Source: an uncultured Lachnoclostridium sp.
GTDB lineage: Bacteria > Bacillota > Clostridia > Lachnospirales > Lachnospiraceae
DNA: 64,000 bases
NCBI GenBank assembly: GCA_905212635.1
Contig: CAJMFH010000006.1
Location: 1-64,000 of the forward strand
Direction: 5' to 3'
Shown: piece by piece, positions 26,980 to 36,330 of the stretch
Layout: every line of letters starts with the position of its first letter
Numbering within the stretch: position 1 is the stretch's first letter
Program-made: the position numbers and the translations under genes
Notes under the pieces: generated by a model
Told to the model about the DNA's origin: nothing
Database searches by the model: none
What the model saw: only the letters and a program-made list of their open reading frames with translations

Positions 26980-27001
26980 TCTTCCCGGCTTCCGACTGTA
27001 A

Positions 27002-27031
27002 AAAAGAGACTGCTCTGAGGCAGCCCCTTTT
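27002..27031 (-). terminator. Terminator of the hydrogenase operon
   Basis: Twelve-base stem, AAAAGGGGCTGC pairing with GCAGTCTCTTTT on the minus strand with two G-U pairs, a six-base loop, then TTTTTT. On the plus strand the stem has mismatches, so it works mainly for hydA. Confidence 0.85.
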
Positions 27032-27042
27032 CATATCATTTT

Positions 27043-28758
27043 CTATTTCCCGTAATGAACATGCAACAATTCATGTGCGCGGTCTTTCAACATACCTGTT
27101 TCATACATGGAAACCAGGGTCGGATTTTCTTCCGCTCTCTTTACGATCGCTGATTTATCCGCTTTGTACATTCCATTGGCACGTTCTTCTTTGACATGAC
27201 GGTAACCAAACGGCTGCCCGGCACCTCCGATGCATCCATACGGACAAGCCATCACTTCTACAAAGTCAAGTTTTTCCTCGCCTTTTTGAAGTTTTTCGAT
27301 CAGTTTTTCCGCATTTCCCAAGCCGTTGACAACGCCAACACGCAGCGTCGTTCCTCCGACTTCCACTTCTGCCACTTTGGTTCCTTCCAGACCACGGATG
27401 CCAGAATACTGAAGTTCCCGCAGAGCCTCGTTATTTTTGTCTGCCACATGACGGAGTGCTGCTTCCATAACACCGCCGGTAACGCCAAAGATCACGCCGG
27501 CTCCGGAGTTAATGGAAAATGGCATATCCGGTGCACTCGGTTCAATCTCGTCAAACTGGATTCCCAGTTCCTTAATCATCAGAATCAATTCTTTGGTCGT
27601 AATGACATAATCGACATCCGGCACCTCATTTCTCTTAAATTCCTCTCTGGCAGCTTCATGTTTTTTCGCTACGCAAGGCATAACTGCCACAGAAACGGTC
27701 TCTATTCCGGCTTCTTCGTCTGCCGGTTTGTAATATTCTTTCAATACTGCACCAAACATCTCCATCGGCGATTTGCAAGTAGAAACATACGGTAAAAGTT
27801 CCGGATGTTTGGTCTCTACAAAACGTACCCATGCCGGACAGCAGGAGGTAAATAATGGAAGGCTGTTTCCGAGCGGATATTTCTGTTCCCCGTTTTTCAA
27901 TTTATACAACAGTTCACCGGCTTCTTCAACCACTGTCAGATCGGCGCTGAAACTGGTGTCAAATACAGTGTCAAAACCAAGCATGCGAAGGGCGGTAAAA
28001 ATCTTTCCGATCGTATTTTTTCCTGCCGGAAGCCCAAATTCTTCTCCGATCGCCACACGAACCGCCGGTGCAATCTGCGCCACCACTCGTTTTCCCGGTG
28101 CGTATAATGCCTGCCACACTTCGCGCAGGTCATTTTTTATCGTGATCGCTGCCGTCGGACAAACAGCTGCACATTGTCCGCAGTTTACACAGTCCGTCTC
28201 CGCAATCTGTTTTCCAAATGCCGGACTTACTACCATATTAGCACCACGGAATGCAAAATCAATGGCTCCTACATGCTGTACTTCATTACACATACGGACG
28301 CAGTCCCCACAGAGGATACATTTGCTCGGATCCCTCACGATGGATCGTGACGAATCATCGATGCAGCGTTCCGGATGCGTATTCGGAAAACGCACTTTGG
28401 AAAGACGGAAACGTGTTGCCAGCATCTGCAAACGGCAGTTGCCATCTTTATCACAGATTGTACAATCGCGGCAATGCGATGCCAGAAGCAGTTCAAGGAT
28501 CATCTTTCTGTGCTGATGCAGCTTTGATGTATTCGTCTTAATTACCATTTTATCACGCGGCGGAGTCGAACAGGAAGCGATTACGCCGCCTCGCTCATCT
28601 TCTACCACACACATACGGCAGGCGCCATAAATGGACATATCCGAATAATAGCAAAAGGTCGGTACATGGATCCCTGCTTTGCGGATTACCTGCAAAATAT
28701 TTTTTTCATCCGTAAATTCAGTACGAATTCCGTCAATTATCATATATTTTTTTGACAT
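27043..28758 (-). CDS. hydA: [FeFe] hydrogenase catalytic subunit (HydA/HndD)
   Basis: 571 residues. An N-terminal [2Fe-2S] ferredoxin domain (GACRMC, then SC) and a His/Cys cluster segment (HCRDCTICDKDGNC) come first. Two [4Fe-4S] sets follow (CILCGDCVRMC, CVNCGQCAAVC), then the H-cluster domain with TSCCPAW, MPCVAKKHE and a third motif reading ACPYGCIGGAGQP. It produces or takes up H2 and, with HydB and HydC, couples NADH and ferredoxin. The third motif has Tyr where Gly is usual. I chose the ATG at 28758, six bases from AGGTG; an in-frame GTG three codons earlier is possible. It ends the three-gene operon. Confidence 0.96.
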   Translation of the reverse strand: MSKKYMIIDGIRTEFTDEKNILQVIRKAGIHVPTFCYYSDMSIYGACRMCVVEDERGGVIASCSTPPRDKMVIKTNTSKLHQHRKMILELLLASHCRDCTICDKDGNCRLQMLATRFRLSKVRFPNTHPERCIDDSSRSIVRDPSKCILCGDCVRMCNEVQHVGAIDFAFRGANMVVSPAFGKQIAETDCVNCGQCAAVCPTAAITIKNDLREVWQALYAPGKRVVAQIAPAVRVAIGEEFGLPAGKNTIGKIFTALRMLGFDTVFDTSFSADLTVVEEAGELLYKLKNGEQKYPLGNSLPLFTSCCPAWVRFVETKHPELLPYVSTCKSPMEMFGAVLKEYYKPADEEAGIETVSVAVMPCVAKKHEAAREEFKRNEVPDVDYVITTKELILMIKELGIQFDEIEPSAPDMPFSINSGAGVIFGVTGGVMEAALRHVADKNNEALRELQYSGIRGLEGTKVAEVEVGGTTLRVGVVNGLGNAEKLIEKLQKGEEKLDFVEVMACPYGCIGGAGQPFGYRHVKEERANGMYKADKSAIVKRAEENPTLVSMYETGMLKDRAHELLHVHYGK

Positions 28759-28776
28759 TCTTTTCACCTGACCTTT

Positions 28777-30666
28777 CTAAACTTCCTGCACGGCACCAAA
28801 GTTACAGCCTTCCTTGCAGGCTCCACATTTGATGCATTTTGTCGTATCAATGACATGAGGCTCTTTTACCGTTCCGGTGATAGCCCCTACCGGACACATT
28901 CTTGCGCACTTTGTGCAGCCCCGGCAAAGATCAGGATCTATCTGCAATGTCATCAGCGCCTTACACTGGCCAGCCGGACATTTTTTATCAACTACATGAG
29001 CAATATACTCGTCGCGGAAATACTTGAGCGTACTGATTACCGGAGAAGCCGCTGTCTTTCCCAGACCGCAGAGCGCTGTCGCCGAGATCGTATCGGCAAG
29101 TTTTTCCAGCAGTTCAATATGCTCCATCGTTCCTCTTCCCTCGGTAATATCCGTAAGAAGTTCCAGCATTCTTTTGGTTCCCTCACGACAAGGAACACAT
29201 TTTCCACAGGATTCATTCTGCGTAAAGTTCATAAAGAAACGCGCAACTTCTACCATACAACTCTTATCATTCATAACCACCAGACCACCGGATCCAATCA
29301 TCGCTCCTACTTTTTTCAGCGAATCAAAATCCAGTTTCATATCCAGATGATCCTCTGTCGCGCTGATGCAGAGACATCCACCGGAAGGTCCACCGATTTG
29401 AACGGCTTTAAACTCTCCGCCTTTGACACCACCGCCGATGTCAAAAATCACCTCTCGCAGCGTCGTACCCATCGGCACTTCGATCAACCCGGTATTATTT
29501 ACATTTCCGGTAAGTGCGAAGGCTTTCGTACCATGGTTGTTTTCCGGTCCAAATCCCTGATACCATTTTGCCCCGTTCAAAATGATCGGAGGCACATTAC
29601 AAAATGTCTCAACGTTATTTAAAACGGTCGGTTTATCAAACAATCCGTGTTCTACCGTTCGTGGCGGTTTTACACGAGGCATGCCTCGGTTTCCTTCAAT
29701 CGATGTTGTCAAAGCACTTCCTTCTCCACATACAAAAGCTCCTGCTCCCTGGCTGATGTGAAGGTCAAAATCAAATCCCGAGCCCAAAATATCTTTTCCC
29801 AGAAGTCCTTTGTCCATCGCCTTATCAATTGCCGTCTGCAAACGTTCTACAGCAAGTGGATATTCCGCGCGCACATAGATGTATCCGTGATGCGCTCCCG
29901 TCGCGATCGCTGCAATCAGCATTCCTTCGATCACACGGTGAGGTTCCCCTTCCATCATGGAACGATCCATAAATGCACCGGGATCACCTTCATCACCGTT
30001 GCAGACAACGTATTTTTCTTCCACATCCTGATCCAGCACTTGCTGCCATTTTCTTCCAGCAGGGAAACCACCGCCTCCACGTCCACGAAGAGAAGCTTCA
30101 CTCACTTCATCCACGATCTGCTGTGGTGTCATGTCAAACAAGGCCTTTGCAACGGCACTGTATCCGCCGAGTGCTATGTATTCTGCGATACTCTCTGCAT
30201 TGATCCGTCCGCAGTACTCCAGCGCAATTCGTGTCTGCTGTTTATAAAACGGAATATCTTCCTGTTTCACATAAGATTTCAACGTCTTATCGGTATATAC
30301 CAGACGATCTACCACTTCATCGCCCACAATACTCTTTTCGATAATTTCCTCGCAGTCTTCTACTTTTACTTTTAAGTAGAGCCATCCCATCGGTTCGATA
30401 CGTAGCAAAGGTCCCATCTCACAGAAACCGTGGCAGCCGCTTTTCTTTAATCCAATGCTTTCCTCGTGTGGTTCTTTTTCCAAAGAAAGAGCACAGCGAA
30501 GCCCTTTTTCTTCGATGATTTCTTTCATTTTCGCATAAATTTCCAAAGAACCTCCTGCCACACATCCGGTTCCGGCACAGATCAGAATCTGTTTTCTCTG
30601 GCTGTTGAGAGAATCATGGTATTCTTTCTGCTTTGCGATCAACTGTTCTCTTGTCTCAATTTTCAT
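28777..30666 (-). CDS. hydB: Electron-bifurcating hydrogenase NuoF-like subunit (HydB/HndC)
   Basis: 629 residues: an N-terminal thioredoxin-like [2Fe-2S] domain (CAGTGC, CHGFCEMGP), the NuoF core with NADH/FMN loops (RGRGGGGFPAG, NGDEGDPGAFMD), an SLBB-like region, a [4Fe-4S] motif (SCGKCVPCREG) and a C-terminal 2x[4Fe-4S] ferredoxin domain (CRGCTKCARMCP, CIKCGACKEGC). It is the flavin subunit where NAD(H) reacts and bifurcation takes place. The start at 30666 overlaps hydC by 11 bases, with AAGGTGG upstream. Confidence 0.96.
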   Translation of the reverse strand: MKIETREQLIAKQKEYHDSLNSQRKQILICAGTGCVAGGSLEIYAKMKEIIEEKGLRCALSLEKEPHEESIGLKKSGCHGFCEMGPLLRIEPMGWLYLKVKVEDCEEIIEKSIVGDEVVDRLVYTDKTLKSYVKQEDIPFYKQQTRIALEYCGRINAESIAEYIALGGYSAVAKALFDMTPQQIVDEVSEASLRGRGGGGFPAGRKWQQVLDQDVEEKYVVCNGDEGDPGAFMDRSMMEGEPHRVIEGMLIAAIATGAHHGYIYVRAEYPLAVERLQTAIDKAMDKGLLGKDILGSGFDFDLHISQGAGAFVCGEGSALTTSIEGNRGMPRVKPPRTVEHGLFDKPTVLNNVETFCNVPPIILNGAKWYQGFGPENNHGTKAFALTGNVNNTGLIEVPMGTTLREVIFDIGGGVKGGEFKAVQIGGPSGGCLCISATEDHLDMKLDFDSLKKVGAMIGSGGLVVMNDKSCMVEVARFFMNFTQNESCGKCVPCREGTKRMLELLTDITEGRGTMEHIELLEKLADTISATALCGLGKTAASPVISTLKYFRDEYIAHVVDKKCPAGQCKALMTLQIDPDLCRGCTKCARMCPVGAITGTVKEPHVIDTTKCIKCGACKEGCNFGAVQEV

Positions 30667-31171
30667 CGCCCACACCACCTTTCGCTTCTTCCTGAAGGGA
30701 TTCAATCAATTCCCTTGCTTTTGCGGGTGTCATTGCCGGATGAACATGATCGTTTACCGTGCATACCGGTGCCAGTCCGCAGGCACCAAGACAAGATACT
30801 GTCTCTACCGTAAATAACATATCCTCCGTAGTGGGCTTTTCTTCACTAACCCCAAGAACTTTACGAAATTCTTCCAAAATCGGAACCGATTTCCGCACAT
30901 GACAAGCTGTTCCGTCACATATCTTGATCACATATTTTCCCTTTGGCTCCAGTGAAAAATTCTCATAAAATGTAGCAACCCCATAAATTTTTGCTTCGCT
31001 TAGTTTTAATTTCTTTGCAATATAACACAATGCCTCCTGAGGCAGATAATGATACTCCTTTTGAATGTCCTGCATAATTGCAATCAAAAGGGTGGGATCA
31101 TAGTCGTGTTTTTGCAAAATTTCATCCAACTTTGCAATTTCCTGGTTTGTCAATTGTCCTTCTCCTTTCAA
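30656..31171 (-). CDS. hydC: Electron-bifurcating hydrogenase NuoE-like subunit (HydC/HndA)
   Basis: 171 residues: a helical N-terminal part and a thioredoxin-like fold carrying one [2Fe-2S] cluster, with its four cysteines in CDGTACHVR and CLGACG. It passes electrons within the HydABC complex. It is the first gene of the operon, translationally overlapping hydB, with AAAGGAGA upstream and a near-consensus promoter inside the end of the yfhO-like gene. Confidence 0.95.
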   Translation of the reverse strand: MKGEGQLTNQEIAKLDEILQKHDYDPTLLIAIMQDIQKEYHYLPQEALCYIAKKLKLSEAKIYGVATFYENFSLEPKGKYVIKICDGTACHVRKSVPILEEFRKVLGVSEEKPTTEDMLFTVETVSCLGACGLAPVCTVNDHVHPAMTPAKARELIESLQEEAKGGVGDEN

Positions 31172-31203
31172 ATAACCTGTGGCAAAAAGCGCCTTATTGA
31201 TAA

Positions 31204-31232
31204 ATTATATCATTTATCGGTTATCTGTGCAA
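31204..31232 (-). promoter_or_regulatory. Promoter of hydCBA
   Basis: -35 TTGCAC (31232-31227), 17-base spacer, perfect -10 TATAAT (31209-31204) with TGA as extended -10. The -35 box lies within the last codons of the upstream gene. Confidence 0.85.
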
Positions 31233-33887
31233 TGACTTTTTGTTAAATATCACCAAAAAAACAGCAAAGATTACCCCCATCATCGTCAAAATGACACCCA
31301 TTTTAAGTCCCGGCGTCTCATATGTTAGTAAAATTGCATGATTTTCTCCCTTTTCCAGATACGCACCCACATACATTTTATTGATTTCCTGAATTTCCGT
31401 CTCTTTTCCATCAACCATAAGCCGGTATCCCTGACGGTACGGAACTGCCAGACAAAGAATCCCATCTTCTTTATTGGTTACCTTTCCTGTCATTCCATTT
31501 CTTTGTTTTTTGATATCCGTCACCGGTTCCTGCATGAGATCCTGTACACTCTGATGATAATTCTCCATCGATACTTCCACGATCTCGATATCCTGAAGTG
31601 TATACACCGCCGGTCCATTGATGCGGAAACGAAGATCTTTGGTCTGTTCTTCCGTTACACTCCCCAGTGTAACCATATAATTGTCGCGATCCAGATGAAA
31701 ATCGTAGCTGTCATCTGAGATCACAAATTCCCGTACCAGCTCTCCCATCGTGACATTTGCCCACAATGCATTTTTTTCTGCTTTCTTCATCTTTAATCCG
31801 CGGAATCTCAAATAATATTCATAGCCCGGGCGCATCGTGATCTGCGTGCAAAAACTGCCATTTTTCCTCTTGATCCCCAGCACACCCTGATTCCAGTCAA
31901 AACTTTTTCGATCTGTCATCGTAAACGGGAGTGAGGTCTTTTGTGCTGTCCTCACCTCTTCCTGTAACCCTGCATTTTCTGCCTTCTTTAACAGATTTGA
32001 ATGTTCTCCGACAATTGCTGCATGGAGAAGGGCATTCTGTAGATCAAGGGCATCCAGATTTTCTGCTGTCGTCTCTGTCATATAGGCATGATACACATAC
32101 CCGATTGACACTGGTTCCGTATTCTCATAAAGTGTCTCACTCTTCTTTTCATAACCATATGGCACCATAGACGGTTCATCACATACGACATACCGGACCC
32201 CTGCCAGCTGATCTAATATACTTCTGCCATCCATTCCGATCAGACGGTGGCTGTACATCAGACCGGAAGAATTTTCCAGTGCCAGCATCAGTTTGGAAAA
32301 TCCACCGCTCACAACACTGTAATACACACTGCATCCCAGATACGGATGTGACGTTGCCCGCATTGTTACCGCACGGTTTGGATTATATCCACAGTCTGTC
32401 ATCACATCGACACGCTCCATTTTTGTCGTATCACTTGCTTTTGCCGCTTCCCGTACTGCCTTCTGATCGTACTGTTTCTGCACGGTTCCTGCCTTCAGAT
32501 ATGTTTTCTGAATATTGGCTCCAAATGGCTGATACATCACATTTCCATTGACAGCAATATTACAAATGAGCACAACAAATACTGCGAGACGGAGTTTCTT
32601 TTCTTCCTTCACAAACCAAAGCAGCGCACACGTTATGATAAGAAACACGATCATGCAAACACTCTGGACCACGCTTTCTTTACCTGCCACAATGCCTGCT
32701 GTAATTCCATACACCCCTGCTCCTGCCAAAAGCCGTTTTTTCTGCGTAGAATTCAGCCGATAAATCTCTGGCAGCATTTTTACCACAAGACATGCCATAA
32801 AAAAGGAGGCAATAAACATAAAACGATTGGTAATATAGCCCATACCGTTCATAACATATCCCACAAGCGGCGAACATACCGCAAGAACCGTCAGTCCAAG
32901 ACCGGCAATCCACCACTTCTTTTTCGTACGATTGCCCATAAAAGTGACCATTACGGCGATAAACACCAGTGCCCCCATACTGAAATACCATACGGCACTT
33001 GCATCCTCTGACGGTGTCACAGTCAAAAACTGTGTAAATAACTGTTTATAATAGTTTCCCCCGTATAAAAGAAGGGAAGAAAGTGGGACTTTCACCGTTC
33101 CACGGCTGCTGGCTAAAAAGCCAAACAAAGAGGGAACGAGAAGAATGGACGACATCAGCGTTCCGGAAAGTGCAGGGAAAAATACTGCTCCCAGATCTTT
33201 TCCCACTTCTTTCCAATTTTGTGGTTTTTGTTTTATCTCAGTCAACACAAAATAGCAAACGGAAGCCAGAACGATCATATAAAAGAAATAATAACCACTC
33301 AAAGCACAAAAGCATGTGGCAAGGATCATAACGCCCGGTTTTCGTTGCTGCCGGATTCTCTCAATACCAAGCAGGACAAGCGGCAGATAGATCATTCCAT
33401 TCAAAAAAAACGGATCTTTGATCGACCACAACGCAAACCCGCAAAACACATAGAGAAAGGCTCCCGCAAGGGAGTCTCTTTTATCCCAGTTTTTTCCATT
33501 TGCAAAGCACAAAAAAGCTATCCCGGCTGTGTATAACCGCAGCGCGATCAATACCGCATACAGGATTTCCATGCTTTTTTTTCCGGTAAAAAATACTGCC
33601 AGTAAGGAAAATGGATCTCCCAGTCCATAATTACAAAATGTCGTTATGATGTCTTCTCCCTGTCCGATGCTATAATCCATCATAGGGATTGAAAAATCCA
33701 GATGACACACCCCGGAGATCAGTGACCGGTAATACCTGCCCAAATACTGCAAAGCCGGATAATACTGACGAAAACCGTCGCCCTGCCAGACAAAACTTTT
33801 TCCATTGAGATACAATCCGCAAAAAGTTCCCAAAAACAAGGGGATAAACACCAGCGAATAGATCAAAAACTGCTTTCTCTTTTTCAC
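31221..33887 (-). CDS. YfhO family membrane protein
   Basis: About 888 residues with roughly a dozen membrane helices in the first 60 percent, a large extracellular part, and a final helix before a short basic tail. The N-terminal motif WQGDGFRQYYP and SIGQGEDII are YfhO/GT-C-like features. Such proteins are thought to transfer sugars from polyprenyl-phosphate donors onto teichoic or lipoteichoic polymers outside the cell. I chose the GTG at 33887, six bases from AAAGGAG; an upstream ATG lies inside the neighbour and lacks a site. It ends the envelope polymer operon. Confidence 0.85.
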   Translation of the reverse strand: MKKRKQFLIYSLVFIPLFLGTFCGLYLNGKSFVWQGDGFRQYYPALQYLGRYYRSLISGVCHLDFSIPMMDYSIGQGEDIITTFCNYGLGDPFSLLAVFFTGKKSMEILYAVLIALRLYTAGIAFLCFANGKNWDKRDSLAGAFLYVFCGFALWSIKDPFFLNGMIYLPLVLLGIERIRQQRKPGVMILATCFCALSGYYFFYMIVLASVCYFVLTEIKQKPQNWKEVGKDLGAVFFPALSGTLMSSILLVPSLFGFLASSRGTVKVPLSSLLLYGGNYYKQLFTQFLTVTPSEDASAVWYFSMGALVFIAVMVTFMGNRTKKKWWIAGLGLTVLAVCSPLVGYVMNGMGYITNRFMFIASFFMACLVVKMLPEIYRLNSTQKKRLLAGAGVYGITAGIVAGKESVVQSVCMIVFLIITCALLWFVKEEKKLRLAVFVVLICNIAVNGNVMYQPFGANIQKTYLKAGTVQKQYDQKAVREAAKASDTTKMERVDVMTDCGYNPNRAVTMRATSHPYLGCSVYYSVVSGGFSKLMLALENSSGLMYSHRLIGMDGRSILDQLAGVRYVVCDEPSMVPYGYEKKSETLYENTEPVSIGYVYHAYMTETTAENLDALDLQNALLHAAIVGEHSNLLKKAENAGLQEEVRTAQKTSLPFTMTDRKSFDWNQGVLGIKRKNGSFCTQITMRPGYEYYLRFRGLKMKKAEKNALWANVTMGELVREFVISDDSYDFHLDRDNYMVTLGSVTEEQTKDLRFRINGPAVYTLQDIEIVEVSMENYHQSVQDLMQEPVTDIKKQRNGMTGKVTNKEDGILCLAVPYRQGYRLMVDGKETEIQEINKMYVGAYLEKGENHAILLTYETPGLKMGVILTMMGVIFAVFLVIFNKKSLHR

Positions 33888-33903
33888 TTTGATCTCCTTT
33901 CTC

Positions 33904-36312
33904 TCATCGTCCCTCATATCGTTCTCTGTCTCTTGCTATCCGAAGTTTCTCTTTTGTCGTCAACTTCCATTTGATCTTCCGGCTCTCCTTTTTGCCAACC
34001 ACAAGACTTCGAAGGATCACGACAAAGTTCATCTTAGGACTATATTCGCGGATCCAGTCCGTCAGCCCCTCGCACACTGCCTCTTTTTCAAACACATACA
34101 CCGCCGTATCTTCCGTTCCCTGAAACTGGGAAATCCAGTTCTGAAACTCCTGAAAATTCCGTATCGCCGGTGCATAGATCCAATTTCTTTTTACACGTTT
34201 GTTCTTTGCACGGGAAATACCTGACACAAAGTTCTGCAAACCGGCATTCCACGCCGCTTCATCATACGCAGGAGTGTTCTTCTTTTCCGCTTTTTCAGCC
34301 TGTTCGTGAATCCACGCGAGAACGCCATCCAAAGTGCCCTTCTGTTCCCACTGCTCTTTTTTCCATGACTCGGATTTTCCCTGCGTCCAATCCCTCTCAC
34401 AGTCAAACGCATTATAATGGCAAACCGGTTTTCCAAAGGCATCTAAAACGGTCATCTCCCTGCCTGCTTCGCCCACCGCGGCATCGCAGCCGGCAAGTAC
34501 TTCATAAGGATCTGTCTCCTCCGTTGTGCTGCCTGTGGAAAAACAGATATGTTTCCATCCCTCGTCTACCAGACGGCGGCGGATCGTGCGCGGATAATGT
34601 ACCAGAATTCTCTCATTGTCCCGCAGATTGGCATCCAGATAGAGAAGCTGTCTCTTTAATTCACTCAAAAACAAAAAGTTTTTACTGTCTTTCAATCCCG
34701 GAAATGCTTTCGGTGTCGGCAGATATGCCGTAACAAATACATTTTTGTCTTCCTTACGCACAACTGGAAATGGAAGTGTTTTTAACGACACAAAACATCC
34801 TTTGTTTTCACAAAGTTCCCGCATATTATAAGCCTCTAAGCATTTTCTAAATATTTCCTTTTTCTCTTCCGGAAATAAGATCACATCCGCCTGCGCCAGA
34901 CTAAACTGGATTCCCTGCATATTTTTTGCGGGATAAGACGCGAAACGTCCCTCTCCATAATATGCCGGAAGGAGGTCCATAAAAACAAATTTCTGCCCCT
35001 TCCGTTTGCGGTAATATCCCGGAAATGCCTGATTGTTCATAACAACTTCTGCTGTTGCCAGTTTTTCGATATATTCCGGCGATGCAATGTCAATAACCGA
35101 AACGGACTGCCCGAGCTTTTCTTCAAACTTTTTCTGCTTTTCGGCATCCGCAGCGACAACCCAGACATCATACGTATCCGATGCACTCAATGCCTTTGCC
35201 ATATAATATCCCGTCTCAATACAGTCGTTACCATGATAACTCTCGATCAAAACCAATCCTTTTTGAACCGGTTTCTCCAGCAGGATTTCCTCAAACACCT
35301 GCGCTTTTCGAATCTTCTTCGGTTTCGCTTTGCTGCTATTTTCTTCTTCCGTTGTTTCTTCTATCTCTTTTTCAACAACATCCTCTTCGGCCTCTTCTTC
35401 CTTCTTTCTGTCCTGATACGCCTCCGATTCCTTCCATCCAGGAAAATACGTATCTAATAATGCTTCTGACCGCTCGCGGAATTCTTTTTCAAACGAAAAA
35501 TCCCCATATTTTTCCATCTCATCAAAACGTGCCTGTATGTGGCGGATATGGAAAAACAGCAAAATCTCTTTAAACTTCTCAAACGCACCTTTTTCCATAA
35601 ATTTTTCATCAACGATCTTCAGGGCATCCAGAATCTGCATATGTCTTTGGTCAAAAGTACTCATCGTTCCGCCCTTTCGCCCTTTGATATAATAATACAG
35701 TTTTTCATGCACACGGCCAACTTTTTTGGCACTCAAAAAAAGCGGAAATACAGCCGCAAGATCTTCAAATATGATTCCTTCCGGAAAGGCAAAACCGGCA
35801 TTTTCCAGCAATTCCTTTCGATACAGCTTATTCCACGGATACGGCGCGTTTAAGCGCAGGATCTCTGGATTTTCAAAAATACTCTGATCAAATTCGCCAC
35901 GGCATCCTGCCTGATAGACCTGAATCTCACCTGTCTCATCATCACAGCCATAGTAGCCGCACGTAACCAGATCGCAGCCCTTTTCTTCAGCTTCCCGGAT
36001 TAAATATTCATACATTCGCGGACTTACAAAATCATCGGAATCCACAAAACCGATATAGTCTCCTGTTGCATAAGAAATTCCATTATTTCTTGCTACAGCT
36101 TGTCCCGCATTCTCCTGATTATAAACAAACACTTTTCCTTCATACCGGCAAGCAAATTCTTCAACAATTTCTTTTGTTCCGTCTGTACTTCCATCATTTA
36201 TTACAATAATTTCCATATTGGGATACGTCTGATGCACCAGAGAATCCAAACACCTTCTCAAATATTTTTCTACATTATACGCCGGTACAATGACGCTGAT
36301 TTTTTTATTCAT
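33904..36312 (-). CDS. GT2 glycosyltransferase fused to CDP-glycerol-transferase-like domain
   Basis: 802 residues. Residues 1 to about 300 are a GT-A family 2 glycosyltransferase (VIVPAYNVEKYL, NDGSTDGT, VDSDDFV). An acidic, low-complexity linker (about 305-340, rich in E, K and T) leads to a C-terminal half of about 450 residues with GT-B-like strands (LVLIESYHGNDC, FVFMDLLPAYYGEG, ILVHYPRTI). The second half looks like a diverged TagF/CDP-glycerol glycerophosphotransferase domain, but the usual HGT and DYSS motifs are not evident. It probably builds and decorates a lipid-linked polymer at the inner face of the membrane. The ATG at 36312 follows GGAGGT. Confidence 0.8.
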   Translation of the reverse strand: MNKKISVIVPAYNVEKYLRRCLDSLVHQTYPNMEIIVINDGSTDGTKEIVEEFACRYEGKVFVYNQENAGQAVARNNGISYATGDYIGFVDSDDFVSPRMYEYLIREAEEKGCDLVTCGYYGCDDETGEIQVYQAGCRGEFDQSIFENPEILRLNAPYPWNKLYRKELLENAGFAFPEGIIFEDLAAVFPLFLSAKKVGRVHEKLYYYIKGRKGGTMSTFDQRHMQILDALKIVDEKFMEKGAFEKFKEILLFFHIRHIQARFDEMEKYGDFSFEKEFRERSEALLDTYFPGWKESEAYQDRKKEEEAEEDVVEKEIEETTEEENSSKAKPKKIRKAQVFEEILLEKPVQKGLVLIESYHGNDCIETGYYMAKALSASDTYDVWVVAADAEKQKKFEEKLGQSVSVIDIASPEYIEKLATAEVVMNNQAFPGYYRKRKGQKFVFMDLLPAYYGEGRFASYPAKNMQGIQFSLAQADVILFPEEKKEIFRKCLEAYNMRELCENKGCFVSLKTLPFPVVRKEDKNVFVTAYLPTPKAFPGLKDSKNFLFLSELKRQLLYLDANLRDNERILVHYPRTIRRRLVDEGWKHICFSTGSTTEETDPYEVLAGCDAAVGEAGREMTVLDAFGKPVCHYNAFDCERDWTQGKSESWKKEQWEQKGTLDGVLAWIHEQAEKAEKKNTPAYDEAAWNAGLQNFVSGISRAKNKRVKRNWIYAPAIRNFQEFQNWISQFQGTEDTAVYVFEKEAVCEGLTDWIREYSPKMNFVVILRSLVVGKKESRKIKWKLTTKEKLRIARDRERYEGR

Positions 36313-36330
36313 AGCTACCTCCAACACTTA

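Noticed and set aside
29647..30375. 242-residue open frame on the plus strand antisense to hydB
   Set aside because: Lies entirely within a well-supported NuoF-like gene and has the composition of a complement-strand shadow.
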